Source: Mesorhizobium comanense (GTDB lineage: Bacteria; Pseudomonadota; Alphaproteobacteria; Rhizobiales; Rhizobiaceae). From it: a stretch of DNA of 64,000 nucleotides. The position numbers and the translations under genes were made by a program. Positions 50,128 to 59,258 of this stretch are shown in pieces. How positions within the stretch are numbered: the first letter of the stretch is position 1; each line of letters opens with the position of its first letter. The notes beneath the pieces are model-generated. The model did not search any database. It had not been told where the DNA came from and saw only the letters and a list, made by a program, of their open reading frames with translations. The stretch spans positions 178,476 to 242,475 of the forward strand of contig NZ_SCNN01000011.1 in assembly GCF_005503535.1 (NCBI RefSeq). The letters run 5' to 3'.

Positions 50128-51060
50128 ATGACCACAGCAACTCCGATCCTGTTCGACTGCGACCCCGGCCATGACGACGCCATCGCGCTGGTGATGGCCC
50201 ATCGCTCGCCCGCCATAAAACTTCTCGGCGTCACCACGACGTGCGGCAACGCCGAAGTCGAGAAGACGACCGCCAACGCCCTGCGCATCCTGGAATACAT
50301 CGGCGCCGGCGACGTGCCGGTCGCGCAAGGGTGCCACCGCCCGCTGGCGCGCCCGCTGGTGCTTGGCACCGCCGACGGCCCGAGCGGTCTGGAAGGCTCG
50401 CCCTACCTGCCGCAGGCGACGATCAAGCCTGTCGACCAGCATGCGGTCGATTTCCTGGCCGACAAATTGCGCGCGGCGCCCGAACCGATCCTGATCGTTG
50501 CCACCGGTCCCCTGTCCAACATCGGTCTACTGATCCTCAAGCATCGCGACGTGCTGCCCAAGATCAAGGAACTGATCTGGATGGGCGGTGTCTTCTACCG
50601 CAAGAGCGAGATCATCACGCCGACGGAGTTCAATGCCTTCTGCGACCCGGAAGCTTTGAAGATCGTGCTGGACAGCGGCGTGCCGATCCTGATGGTCGGC
50701 CTCGACGTCACCATGCAGGTGCTGATCGAGGCGCCGCAATATGCGGAGCTTGCTACGATCGACACGCCGCTCGGCAAGCTCGTCAACGACTGGCTGCTGT
50801 TCTACGAGAAGCTGCACCGCAACTCGATGGGTGTCGGCGGCGCCATGCACGATCCGCTGGCGCTGGCGCTGGCAATCGACCCGACCCTGGTTCGCACGCG
50901 CCCGGCCCATATCGGCGTCGACCTGTCCGGCACCTATGCGTTCGGCGCGACCGTCGCCGATTTCTGGAGCGAACGCGGGGAGAAGGACAATGCCCGCATC
51001 GCCCACGAAGTCGACGCGGACCGGTTCTTCAAGCTGATGTTCGATCTGCTGCGGGACTAA
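50128..51060 (+). CDS. Nucleoside hydrolase (IU-NH superfamily), canonical copy
   Basis: 310 residues from the ATG with GAGGAA upstream; a GTG five codons earlier overlaps the previous stop. The motif FDCDPGHDDAIAL is fully canonical for ribose and calcium binding, with ATGPLSNIGLLIL and EFNAFCDPEALK later. Inosine-uridine, pyrimidine-specific (RihA/RihB) and other preferences exist; a His in the late part (SMGVGGAMHDPLAL) is the usual base-side His. It ends the importer operon and supplies free base to the enamidase/amidase steps and free sugar to the sugar enzymes, by inference. Confidence 0.9.
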   Translation: MTTATPILFDCDPGHDDAIALVMAHRSPAIKLLGVTTTCGNAEVEKTTANALRILEYIGAGDVPVAQGCHRPLARPLVLGTADGPSGLEGSPYLPQATIKPVDQHAVDFLADKLRAAPEPILIVATGPLSNIGLLILKHRDVLPKIKELIWMGGVFYRKSEIITPTEFNAFCDPEALKIVLDSGVPILMVGLDVTMQVLIEAPQYAELATIDTPLGKLVNDWLLFYEKLHRNSMGVGGAMHDPLALALAIDPTLVRTRPAHIGVDLSGTYAFGATVADFWSERGEKDNARIAHEVDADRFFKLMFDLLRD

Positions 51061-51081
51061 ACCGCAAAGAACGCGAGAGAC

Positions 51082-51105
51082 GCGGCCCGGCGATTGCCGG
51101 GCTGC
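51082..51105. terminator. Bidirectional hairpin after nucleoside hydrolase operon
   Basis: GCGGCCCGGC-GATT-GCCGGGCTGC, ten base pairs with one G-U. It lies between the nucleoside hydrolase stop and the convergent esterase stop. A short TTAT follows. Confidence 0.65.
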
Positions 51106-51118
51106 TTATCCTATGCGC

Positions 51119-51955
51119 TTACACGGACAGCCGTTCCGCGTGCCATCTCAGATGGTCGTCCATGAAGGTCGAGATGAAGAAGTAGGAGTGGTCGTAGCCC
51201 TCCTGCATGCGCAGCCTCAGCGTCATGCCGGCCTTGGCGCAGGCTTCTTCCAACAGCCAGGGTTTCAGCCCTTCATCGAGAAAGCCGTCCGCCGTTCCCT
51301 GATCGACCAGAAGCTCGGGGAAGCGGTGCCCATCCTCGATGAGCAGCGTGGCATCGTAGCCGCGCCATGCCGCGTGATCCGCGCCGAGATATTTTTCGAG
51401 CGCCGGCTTCGACCAGCCGGAGGTGCTGGGCTGCACGATCGGCGCGAAGGCCGAGCAGCTCTTGAACCGCCCAGGGTTCTTCAGCGCGATGGTCAGCGCG
51501 CCATGGCCGCCCATGGAGTGGCCAAAGATCGCCTGGCGCGTCATGTCGGCCGGAAACTCGGCGGCAATCAGCGCCGGCAGTTCCTGCGTGACATAGGAAT
51601 ACATGCGATAGTTCTTCGCGTAGGGTTCCTGGGTCGCGTCGAGATAGAAGCCGGCGCCGCAACCGAACTGCCAATTTTCCTTCTCGTCTGGCACGTCGGC
51701 GCCGCGGGGACTGGTGTCCGGGCAGACGACGATCAGGCCAAGCTCGGCGGCCATGCGCCTGTATTCTCCTTTGTCCATGACATTGGCATGGGTGCAGGTC
51801 AGGCCTGAGAGGTACCAGAGAACAGGGCACGGTTTTTCACGGGCCTGAGGCGGCACGAAGACGGCAAAAACCATGTCGCAGGCGCAGGCATCCGAAGCAT
51901 GGGAATAGACGCCCTGGACGCCGCCATGCGATTTGGACGTGGAAAGGACTTTCAT
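51119..51955 (-). CDS. fghA: S-formylglutathione hydrolase
   Basis: 278 residues, full length. The alpha/beta-hydrolase triad is Ser147 in GHSMGG, an Asp in LLVDQGTAD and His in GYDHSYFF. LWYLSGLTCTHANVM and SPRGADVPDEKENWQFG are characteristic of the FGH/esterase D family. It hydrolyses S-formylglutathione to formate and glutathione, the second step of formaldehyde detoxification. The next gene on the same strand (177 bases upstream) encodes a TMADH-family amine dehydrogenase, and such demethylations release formaldehyde, so the placement makes sense. No GSH-dependent formaldehyde dehydrogenase gene is in the window. Confidence 0.92.
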   Translation of the reverse strand: MKVLSTSKSHGGVQGVYSHASDACACDMVFAVFVPPQAREKPCPVLWYLSGLTCTHANVMDKGEYRRMAAELGLIVVCPDTSPRGADVPDEKENWQFGCGAGFYLDATQEPYAKNYRMYSYVTQELPALIAAEFPADMTRQAIFGHSMGGHGALTIALKNPGRFKSCSAFAPIVQPSTSGWSKPALEKYLGADHAAWRGYDATLLIEDGHRFPELLVDQGTADGFLDEGLKPWLLEEACAKAGMTLRLRMQEGYDHSYFFISTFMDDHLRWHAERLSV

Positions 51956-52132
51956 CGGCTCGGCCCCTGTTCGGAATTTGTCGGACCGACATAGCCGCCC
52001 ATCCCGGCACTCGCAACCTTACCCTCATCGAAACGACACCAGCGAGCGGGATTGAAGCTGCTGCAGGGGAGCGGAGCTTGATAGCCCTGTTGGATCAGCG
52101 GACGACGCGAGGTTTGTTGCGCGTTTGTCGGA

Positions 52133-54208
52133 TCATGCTCCTTGCATCGCCAGCGCCGTCACTTCCCGCCGGAACGGCAATGCGTCGCCGATGTCGGGTT
52201 CGTCCAGTTCGCGGGCGAAGCGGTGGCCGGCATAGGTTGCCCAGGCGATCGGCCCCGGCGCCTCGGCGTCGCCGATCACCTTGACCGAACGGATGCCATT
52301 CTCGGCCCATTCGTCTTGACGGGCCTTTAGCGCGCGCCAAACGCCGTCGTCCTGATCGCGGGAGGTGACGAGAACGACGGCGTCGGCCGTCAAATCCCGT
52401 CGCTGACCGGTATAGACGCAGGCCGTCACGACACCCCCGGCGGCAACGCTGGTGACGGTCCGGTTGAGCACGATGTCCACGCCAAGCTCCGCCAGACGCC
52501 GGTGTATGGCCCCCTGCTCCAGCGTGTTGCGGGTCCAGTCCGAGACATAGGCCGACGGCGTCACCAGGGTTACCCTGGCGCCCTGCCGCGCCATCAGCTC
52601 GGCCAGCACGCCACCCATGTAGTAGTGGTCGTCATCGAACAGGACGACGCTGCCGGAAGGCACCTTGCCGGCCATGAGGTCGTCGGGCGTATAGACCGGC
52701 ATCGCCGCATCGATCGGCATCGGCACGACATGAGCGCGGGCGACGCCATCGCGCCGCCATTTCGATCCGGTGGCGATGGCGACATTCTGGAAGCCGAAGG
52801 ACAGGATATCATCGGCCGACAGCCGGCTCTCGAAATAGATATCGACATTCGGCATCTGGCTGAGCTGATACTGGCGATAGTCGCGAACCCTGCCCCAGGC
52901 GGACAGACCCGGCAATTTGCTCTCGCGCGCCACGCGGCCGCCAAGTTCGGTGCCTGCTTCGGCAATGGCCACCTGATAGCCGCGCAGGCCGAGCGCGCGG
53001 GCGGCCTCCAGGCCGGCCGGTCCGGCGCCGACGATCAGCACGCTGTCGCTGTCACCCTTGGCCTGCATGCGTTCGGGGTGCCAGCCCTTGCGCCATTCCT
53101 CCATGAAGGTCGGGTTCTGCGTGCAGCGCGAGATCGACATGGTCATGTCGCCGGTGATGCAGATGTTGCAGCCGATGCATTCGCGAATGTCCTCGATGCG
53201 CCCTTCGTCGACCTTCCTCGGCAGGAACGGGTCGGCGATCGACGGTCGCGCGCAACCGATGAAGTCGAGCGTGCCCGACCTGATCATCCTGACCATAACA
53301 TCAGGCGAGGTGAAGCGACCGACGCCGACGACCGGCTTCGAGGTCAGCGTCTTGATGCCGGAGACCAGGCTTTCCTGCGCCGCCTCTTCCTTGAAGCGCG
53401 ACGGCCCGGAGCAGTCTTCCCAGGCACCATGCGCGAGATCCCAGAGATCGGGCAGGTCGGCATGCATCTCGATCATGTCGCGGACTTCCGAATTGGCGAA
53501 GCCGAGTTCGCCAATCATCTCGTCGAGCGACAGCCTGAGCGTCAGCCCGCAGGTCTCGCCGATCGCGTCGCGCCCTTCCTCGATCAGTTCGCGCATCAGC
53601 CGCGAGCGGTTTTCCAGCGAGCCGCCATATTCGTCGTTGCGCTGATTGGTGGCCGTGGACAAAAAGTGCTGGATGATGCCGAAGCCATGCGCGCCATAGA
53701 GGCAGACCAGGTCGAAGCCTGCCTGCTTCGCGCGCTTGAAGGCGTTGCGATGCCAGCGGCGCAGATCCCGGATGTCCCGCTTGTCCATGGCGCGCGCCTG
53801 GACCGGATCGTTGGTGAAAGTGCGGATCGGCAGGGCCGAAGGCCCGCGCGGGACTTCCTTGGTATAGAGATTGGGACCATTGATGCCGGAATAGGCGAGC
53901 TGGATGCCGGCCAGCGCGCCATGCTCGTGCATGGCCTCGGCCATCCTGGCCAGCGCAGGAATGTCGGCGTCGTCCCACAGCCTGAGCTCGATGAAAGGCG
54001 TGATCTCCGACGTGTGATGCATCTCCGTCTGCTCGGTGAAGATCACGCCCCAGCCACCTTCCGACTTCATGCGGCGCATCTCGGCGGCGGCGGAAGGATC
54101 GCGATAGCCGCCGCCGTTGCAATGCGGGACCTGGTAGAAGCGGTTCTTTGCCGTGACCGGACCGATCTTCATCGGTTCGAATAAAATATCGTAGCGTGGG
54201 TCGCGCAT
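52133..54208 (-). CDS. TMADH-family flavin/iron-sulfur amine dehydrogenase or N-demethylase
   Basis: 691 residues from the ATG after GGAAGG. Domain order is FMN TIM barrel, 4Fe-4S cluster, then an FAD/ADP-binding part. Cys30 in NRFYQVPHC is at the same position as the Cys that carries covalent FMN in trimethylamine dehydrogenase. Cluster ligands are Cys344, Cys347, Cys350 and Cys362, again almost at TMADH numbering. GAGPAGLEAA opens the ADP site. Relatives oxidise trimethylamine, dimethylamine or histamine, or demethylate N-methylproline (stachydrine catabolism). The FGH gene next to it fits a formaldehyde-producing reaction. Confidence 0.87.
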   Translation of the reverse strand: MRDPRYDILFEPMKIGPVTAKNRFYQVPHCNGGGYRDPSAAAEMRRMKSEGGWGVIFTEQTEMHHTSEITPFIELRLWDDADIPALARMAEAMHEHGALAGIQLAYSGINGPNLYTKEVPRGPSALPIRTFTNDPVQARAMDKRDIRDLRRWHRNAFKRAKQAGFDLVCLYGAHGFGIIQHFLSTATNQRNDEYGGSLENRSRLMRELIEEGRDAIGETCGLTLRLSLDEMIGELGFANSEVRDMIEMHADLPDLWDLAHGAWEDCSGPSRFKEEAAQESLVSGIKTLTSKPVVGVGRFTSPDVMVRMIRSGTLDFIGCARPSIADPFLPRKVDEGRIEDIRECIGCNICITGDMTMSISRCTQNPTFMEEWRKGWHPERMQAKGDSDSVLIVGAGPAGLEAARALGLRGYQVAIAEAGTELGGRVARESKLPGLSAWGRVRDYRQYQLSQMPNVDIYFESRLSADDILSFGFQNVAIATGSKWRRDGVARAHVVPMPIDAAMPVYTPDDLMAGKVPSGSVVLFDDDHYYMGGVLAELMARQGARVTLVTPSAYVSDWTRNTLEQGAIHRRLAELGVDIVLNRTVTSVAAGGVVTACVYTGQRRDLTADAVVLVTSRDQDDGVWRALKARQDEWAENGIRSVKVIGDAEAPGPIAWATYAGHRFARELDEPDIGDALPFRREVTALAMQGA

Positions 54209-54426
54209 GTCTTTCCTTCCCATGGCGTGGCGCTGCCGGTGCTTTGGAGATTACTCATAAGTTGGAGCGGGCGCGGGAAAACTATGGATTTCTTCCGTGC
54301 GGGTTAGGACCGGCCTAATCGCGCGTTTCGCGAGTTAGTTTGCGGTGAAACGAAGCGGAGCCAAATGCGACTTCAGCGGCGCGGCGCGACGATGCTAAAC
54401 CGCCTGTAGCTCAATGGACTTCAGAC

Positions 54427-55581
54427 ATGGACAGCATCAAGATTCTCGACCGGCTGATCGCGTTCCCGACAGTGAGCCGCGACTCGAACCTCGAGCTGAT
54501 CGGCTATGCAACGGAACTGCTGGAAGCCAGCGGCATCGCCTGCCGCCTCATCCATAGCGCCGACGGGCACAAGGCCAACCTCTTTGCCACGATCGGACCA
54601 GCCGGCAAGCCCGGCATCATGCTGTCCGGCCATACCGACGTCGTTCCCGTCGAGGGCCAGGACTGGACGCTGCCTCCCTTCGCGATGACCGAGCGCGACG
54701 GCAGGCTTTACGGGCGCGGCGCGGCCGACATGAAGGGTTTTGTCGCCTGCGCCCTGGCGGCGTGTCTGAGGGCCTCGACGATGGCGCTTCGCACGCCCCT
54801 GTATCTGGCGCTCTCCTACGACGAGGAGGTCGGCTGCCTGGGGGTGCGCGACCTGATCGAAATGCTGAGCGCCGCACCGCAACGCCCGCTGCTGTGCATC
54901 GTGGGCGAGCCGACCGACATGCAGGTGGCGACAGGGCACAAGGGCAAGCTCGCGGCTCGGGCCATCTGCAGGGGGCGCGAGGGGCACTCGGCGCTGGCGC
55001 CGCTGGCGCTCAACGCCATCCATCTCGGTTGCGACTTCGTGCGGGCCTTGCGCGACGAGCAGGACCAGCTGGCCCGTGACGGCGCCCGCGATGGCGACTA
55101 CGACATTCCCTACACCACCGTTCATGTCGGCAAGATCAATGCCGGCGTTGCGCTCAACATCGTGCCCAATCTCTGCCAGGTCGATTTCGAGATCCGCAAC
55201 GTCGCGGCGGACAACGCAGCCGCCATTCTCGACCGGCTTCGCGGCGCAGCCGCGCGCATTGCCCGCGACGCCGCTTCGATCGCTCCTGAAGCCGCGATCG
55301 ACATCGAGATCACCAATACCTATCCGGGTCTGGACACGCCGGGCAATTCGCAGGCCGTAGCGTTCGTAAAATCGCTGACCGGCGCCAACGGCACGATAAA
55401 GGTCGCCTTCGGTACGGAAGGCGGATTGTTCAGCCGCGATCTCGGCACGCCAACGGTGGTCTGCGGCCCCGGCTCGATGGCGCAGGGACACAAGCCGGAC
55501 GAATATGTCAGCGTCGAACAAATGCGGCGCTGCGACGACATGCTGGAGCGGCTGCTGCAGCGGCTCGTCGAGGGCGTGTGA
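54427..55581 (+). CDS. argE: Acetylornithine deacetylase-type M20 metallohydrolase
   Basis: 384 residues. The dinuclear zinc site of the M20 family is present: His69 and Asp71 (SGHTDVVP), Asp101 (GAADMKG), Glu133/Glu134 (YDEEVGCLG) and the late His in AQGHKPDEY. TGHKGKL and GREGHSA fit ArgE. It removes an N-acyl group from an amino acid such as N-acetylornithine. Here it stands in a catabolic neighbourhood (LysR, DUF1028, RidA, aldehyde dehydrogenase) and not with arg genes, so a catabolic deacylase with another N-acyl or N-carbamoyl substrate is likely. Confidence 0.86.
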   Translation: MDSIKILDRLIAFPTVSRDSNLELIGYATELLEASGIACRLIHSADGHKANLFATIGPAGKPGIMLSGHTDVVPVEGQDWTLPPFAMTERDGRLYGRGAADMKGFVACALAACLRASTMALRTPLYLALSYDEEVGCLGVRDLIEMLSAAPQRPLLCIVGEPTDMQVATGHKGKLAARAICRGREGHSALAPLALNAIHLGCDFVRALRDEQDQLARDGARDGDYDIPYTTVHVGKINAGVALNIVPNLCQVDFEIRNVAADNAAAILDRLRGAAARIARDAASIAPEAAIDIEITNTYPGLDTPGNSQAVAFVKSLTGANGTIKVAFGTEGGLFSRDLGTPTVVCGPGSMAQGHKPDEYVSVEQMRRCDDMLERLLQRLVEGV

Positions 55582-55596
55582 GCGCCGCTGGCCGCT

Positions 55597-56532
55597 TCAC
55601 TTCACGATGCGCTCCGTGCCGAAGACGCCCTGCTCGACCACGAAACGGCGGCAGTGATCGACGAATGCCTGCACCGTCAGCGTGCGGTGCTCGGCGTTCG
55701 GCAATGCTATGCCCATGGTCAGCGGCCTGACGTCCCCCAGCAACGGCACGAAGACCAGCAGCTTGCCGTCTGGCGACATCGCGTTCAGCGGCCGCATATT
55801 GGCAATGCCATAGCCGAACCCGTTGGCCACCATCGAGCGCATCACGGCGATGTCGCCGGTGCGCTCGACGATGTTGGGACGCAGGCTCCTAGCCTGGAAG
55901 GCCGACAGGAAATACTCCCGGCTGTAGGGCAGGTCGAGCAGCACCATCGGCTCGTCCACCAGTTCCTCCGGTGTGATGCCCGCCTTTCCCGCCAGGCGAT
56001 GCGCCGCCGGCAGCATCACATAGGCTGGCAACTGCATCAGCGGCTCGAACGTCATGTCCTGCGACAGTTCGAGATCGTAGGTCAGCGCAGCGTCTATTTC
56101 GCCGCGTTGCAGCATCTCGAACAGCTGACCCTGATTGCGCTCGAACTGCCTGACGCGCACATCCGGATAGGCATCCTCGAATTTCCGGCGAAGCGCCGGC
56201 AGCACGATCTGCGCGAAGGTGAGCAGGCAGCCGATGGCGAGCGGCCCGCGCACCTTTTCGGCAATGTCGCCGGCAATGTCGTGCAGCGCGTCCGCATCGT
56301 TGAGCAGCCGCGCTGCCTCCTTGAGGAAGAGGCGCCCGCCAGCCGTGAGCGCCAGGGCGTGCGAGTGCTTGCGAACGAAGAGCTGGACACCGAACTCCGC
56401 TTCGAGCTGAGCGATCGACGCCGAGATCGACGGCGGCGAGACGTTCACCTGCTCGGCAGCCTTGGCGATCGAACCGGCTTCGCCGACGGCGACGAAATAT
56501 TCGAGTTGTCTGAGCGTGAAGCGGAGCGGCAT
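55597..56532 (-). CDS. LysR-family transcriptional regulator
   Basis: 311 residues. The winged helix is at the N-terminus (FTLRQLEYFVAVGEAGSIAKAAEQVNVSPPSIS in two parts), followed by a linker helix and a two-lobed effector domain (GPLAIGCLLTFAQIVLPALLR-like start). It lies after the aldehyde dehydrogenase gene on the same strand, 50 bases away, and converges on the argE-like gene with 15 bases between stops. It probably regulates this local N-compound gene set; no clear T-N11-A palindrome could be assigned. Confidence 0.9.
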   Translation of the reverse strand: MPLRFTLRQLEYFVAVGEAGSIAKAAEQVNVSPPSISASIAQLEAEFGVQLFVRKHSHALALTAGGRLFLKEAARLLNDADALHDIAGDIAEKVRGPLAIGCLLTFAQIVLPALRRKFEDAYPDVRVRQFERNQGQLFEMLQRGEIDAALTYDLELSQDMTFEPLMQLPAYVMLPAAHRLAGKAGITPEELVDEPMVLLDLPYSREYFLSAFQARSLRPNIVERTGDIAVMRSMVANGFGYGIANMRPLNAMSPDGKLLVFVPLLGDVRPLTMGIALPNAEHRTLTVQAFVDHCRRFVVEQGVFGTERIVK

Positions 56533-56582
56533 GGGCAGCTATGATGCCTGTTTGGTTGCTGCAATCAAGCCGTGGTCGCTCC

Positions 56583-58073
56583 TCAATATTTTATCCAGGT
56601 GGTCTTCAGGGCCGTGTACTTGTCGAGCGCGTGCAGCGATAGGTCGCGTCCGAAACCCGATTGCTTGAAGCCGCCGAAAGGCGTCATCGGGCTCAATGCG
56701 TCGACGGTGTTCACGGAAACCGTGCCGACGCGCAGCCGTTCCGCGACACGGTGCGCCCGCGACAGGCTGTCGGTCCAGACCGAGGCCGCCAGACCGTAGA
56801 TGCTGTCATTGGCCAGGCGCAGCGCCTCCTCCTCGCCGTCGAAGGCGATGATCGACAGCACCGGACCGAATATCTCGTCGCGGGCAAGCGGATCGTCGTG
56901 CGAAACGTTGTCGAAGATCGTCGGCTGTATGAAACTGCCGCGTCCGTTGACGGCAAGCTGGGCGCCCCCGGTGACCAGTCGGGCCGACTTCCTGCCACCT
57001 TCGATGAAGCGCAAGACGCTCGCGGCGTGGCGCGCGTCCACCATCGCGCCCATTCTCGAGGCCGGGTCGAGAGGATCGCCAGGTTGGGTTGCCGCTGCTC
57101 GCTGCACCAGACGCTCCACGAGCGCATCCTTGATGCCGCGCTCGACGAACAGCCTGGAATTGGCCGAGCAAACCTCGCCCTGGTTGAAGAAGATGCCGAA
57201 CGCGGCCATGTCGGCCGCCGCGTCCAGGTCGCCACAGTCGGCGAAGACCAGATTGGGGCTCTTGCCGCCAGTTTCCAGCCAGACCTGTTTCATGTTCGAC
57301 TGGCCGGAATATTGCAGGAACATCTTGCCGACGGCAGTGGACCCGGTGAAGGCAAGGCAGTCGACATCCATATGGCGGCCAAGCGCCTGGCCGGCGGTCT
57401 CACCGAGGCCGGGCACCACATTGAGCACGCCGGCGGGCAGTCCCGCTTCCATGGCGAGTTCCGCCAGCCTGAGCGCCGAAAAAGGCGACTGCTCGGCCGG
57501 TTTCAGCACCACCGAATTGCCGGCGGCAAGCGCCGGCGCGCATTTCCAGGTCGCCATGTCGAGCGGAAAGTTCCAGGGCACCACGGCGCCCACCACGCCG
57601 AGCGGCTCGCGCCGGACCAGAGCGAGGTCCCCCCGACCCGTGGGCGCCACCTCGTCGTAGATCTTGTCTATGGCCTCGCCATACCACTGGAAGATCGCCG
57701 CCGAGCCCGGCACGTCGATGCTGGCCGCGTCCCTGACCAGCTTGCCCATGTCCATCGATTCGAGCAGCGCAAGCTCATGCAGGTTCTCGCGCAGCAGGTC
57801 CGCGAGCCGCAACAGCACCTCCTTGCGGTGCGCCGGGCTTGTTCGTGACCACACGCCGGCCTCGAAGCTGCGCCGCGCCGCCGCCACGGCGAGGTCGATG
57901 TCTTCTTCCCCGCAGGAGGCGACCTCGGCCAGGGTTTCCCCCGTGGCCGGATTGATGCTGGCGAAGGTTCGGCCGGAGCGCGCCGGCACAGCCTTGCCGT
58001 CGATGAAGGCCTTGTCGCGAAAACGGAGTTCGGACGCCCTGGCGATCCATTCCTTGTGGCTGAGTTCGCTCAT
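56583..58073 (-). CDS. Aldehyde dehydrogenase, PuuC/aminobutyraldehyde type
   Basis: 496 residues from the ATG with AGGAG seven bases upstream. Asn168 (VPWNFP), Glu267 in LETGGKSP (ETGG instead of the usual ELGG) and Cys302 in NQGEVCSANSR form the active site. These details and the length fit gamma-glutamyl-gamma-aminobutyraldehyde dehydrogenase (PuuC) and related aminoaldehyde dehydrogenases. It would oxidise an amino- or acylamino-aldehyde to the acid. Next upstream is DUF1028 (22 bases), then RidA and a flavin monooxygenase. Confidence 0.87.
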   Translation of the reverse strand: MSELSHKEWIARASELRFRDKAFIDGKAVPARSGRTFASINPATGETLAEVASCGEEDIDLAVAAARRSFEAGVWSRTSPAHRKEVLLRLADLLRENLHELALLESMDMGKLVRDAASIDVPGSAAIFQWYGEAIDKIYDEVAPTGRGDLALVRREPLGVVGAVVPWNFPLDMATWKCAPALAAGNSVVLKPAEQSPFSALRLAELAMEAGLPAGVLNVVPGLGETAGQALGRHMDVDCLAFTGSTAVGKMFLQYSGQSNMKQVWLETGGKSPNLVFADCGDLDAAADMAAFGIFFNQGEVCSANSRLFVERGIKDALVERLVQRAAATQPGDPLDPASRMGAMVDARHAASVLRFIEGGRKSARLVTGGAQLAVNGRGSFIQPTIFDNVSHDDPLARDEIFGPVLSIIAFDGEEEALRLANDSIYGLAASVWTDSLSRAHRVAERLRVGTVSVNTVDALSPMTPFGGFKQSGFGRDLSLHALDKYTALKTTWIKY

Positions 58074-58095
58074 CACTGGCTCCTGACCGTCTCAG

Positions 58096-58770
58096 TCACT
58101 CGTCACCGGGCACGCCGTAGCTCGGCGCACCGGATGGATTGATGGCGCGCGTCACATAGGCGTCCAGTTGCGGCTTGTAGATTTCCCACAGCCCGGCCAG
58201 TTGCTCGACCGGACAGGCTTCCGTCCAGTCGCAGCGCAGATCGGCGACCGGCCACGGCACATCGCGCACCAGCTTCATTCCGGCGGAACGGACAGGCCCA
58301 GCCTCGCCGCCAGCCTTGAGCGCGGCCCGCATCGTGGCGATCAGCCGGTCGCCGAGCTCGCCGTCCGAAGCGAGGAAGGCGTCGACCATGGCACGGGGGA
58401 CGCCGTCATTGGCAAGCAGATTGCCGCCGCAGGCGACATTCTCGCCGCGCGCCTCTGCCCAGATGCCAAGCGCTTTCGGCCCCGAATGAATGGCGCTGCC
58501 GCCGGCCGCGTCGACGGCAAGGAGCTGGCGGTATTCGCTGTGCGCGGCGGTTCGCTTCAGGATCGCGACAGCCTCGGCAGCGGAGGCGCCGCGCGCCATA
58601 AACTCAAGCGCCCGCGTCCCGAGCGTCGGGTCCGTGACATTCTGGCTGGCGACGGCGCCGACGCCAGCCTGCGCATAGGCGCAGCGTGCTGCAACCGCCG
58701 GGGATGATGACGAGACCGCCACGCCGAACATTCCGGTGCGCTTGCATCGCGCGACGATGGAGAAGGTCAT
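58096..58770 (-). CDS. DUF1028-family protein
   Basis: 224 residues. The N-terminus MTFSIVARCKRTGMFGVAVSSSSPAVAARC and the segment GVGAVASQNVTDPTLG identify DUF1028, which has an Ntn-hydrolase-like fold by general knowledge but no firm activity. It is five bases after the RidA gene and 22 bases before the aldehyde dehydrogenase gene. DUF1028 genes often sit with RidA and M20 deacylases, as here, which points to an amide hydrolase in catabolism of an N-acyl or ureido compound. Confidence 0.88.
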   Translation of the reverse strand: MTFSIVARCKRTGMFGVAVSSSSPAVAARCAYAQAGVGAVASQNVTDPTLGTRALEFMARGASAAEAVAILKRTAAHSEYRQLLAVDAAGGSAIHSGPKALGIWAEARGENVACGGNLLANDGVPRAMVDAFLASDGELGDRLIATMRAALKAGGEAGPVRSAGMKLVRDVPWPVADLRCDWTEACPVEQLAGLWEIYKPQLDAYVTRAINPSGAPSYGVPGDE

Positions 58771-58775
58771 GGCGC

Positions 58776-59216
58776 TCAGCCCTGGACGATGGCTGCGCCA
58801 TCATCCGGGATGACGGCGGTGCCGTCGATTTCGACCAGCCATTCCGGCCGCGCCAGGGCCGACACGACCAACCCGGTCGAAACCGGATACACACCTTTGA
58901 TGTATTCGCCCATCGTCCGGTAGACGGCCTCGCGATGGCGGACATCGGTCAAGTAGACGACCACCTTCACCAGGTGTTCCATCGTCCCGCCGCACTCCTC
59001 GATGAGCTGCTTGATGTTCTGCATGACTTTGTGGGTCTGCTCGACGGGATCATGGCTATCGATGTTCTTGGCCGTGTCGAGATCCTGCGGACATTGACCG
59101 CGCAGATAGACGGTCCGACCGCCCCGCGTGACGACCGCCTGGCAAAGATCGTTGTCGAGCTTCTGCTCGGGATAGGTATCCTTCGTGTTGAAGGTACGGA
59201 TTCGGGTATGCTTCAT
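58776..59216 (-). CDS. RidA/YjgF-family protein
   Basis: 146 residues from the ATG with TGGAGAA upstream; an ATG four codons earlier is inside that ribosome site. The key Arg for carboxylate and imine binding is Arg123 in ALARPEWLVEID, as in true RidA. VYLRGQCPQD and KVMQNIKQLIEECG are standard. RidA speeds hydrolysis of reactive 2-imino or enamine intermediates to 2-oxo compounds and ammonia; operon versions can act on a pathway-specific intermediate such as aminoacrylate. A flavin monooxygenase gene precedes it and DUF1028 follows. Confidence 0.9.
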   Translation of the reverse strand: MKHTRIRTFNTKDTYPEQKLDNDLCQAVVTRGGRTVYLRGQCPQDLDTAKNIDSHDPVEQTHKVMQNIKQLIEECGGTMEHLVKVVVYLTDVRHREAVYRTMGEYIKGVYPVSTGLVVSALARPEWLVEIDGTAVIPDDGAAIVQG

Positions 59217-59258
59217 GTTGTTCTCCATCGGTCGGGCTGGCAGCGTCGCCGGCGTTGG

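Noticed and set aside
54401..54420. CCTGTAGCTCAATGG, which looks like the 5' part of a tRNA
   Set aside because: No anticodon arm, T arm or matching 3' acceptor follows; the argE-like ATG begins a few bases later. Chance match or a tiny remnant.
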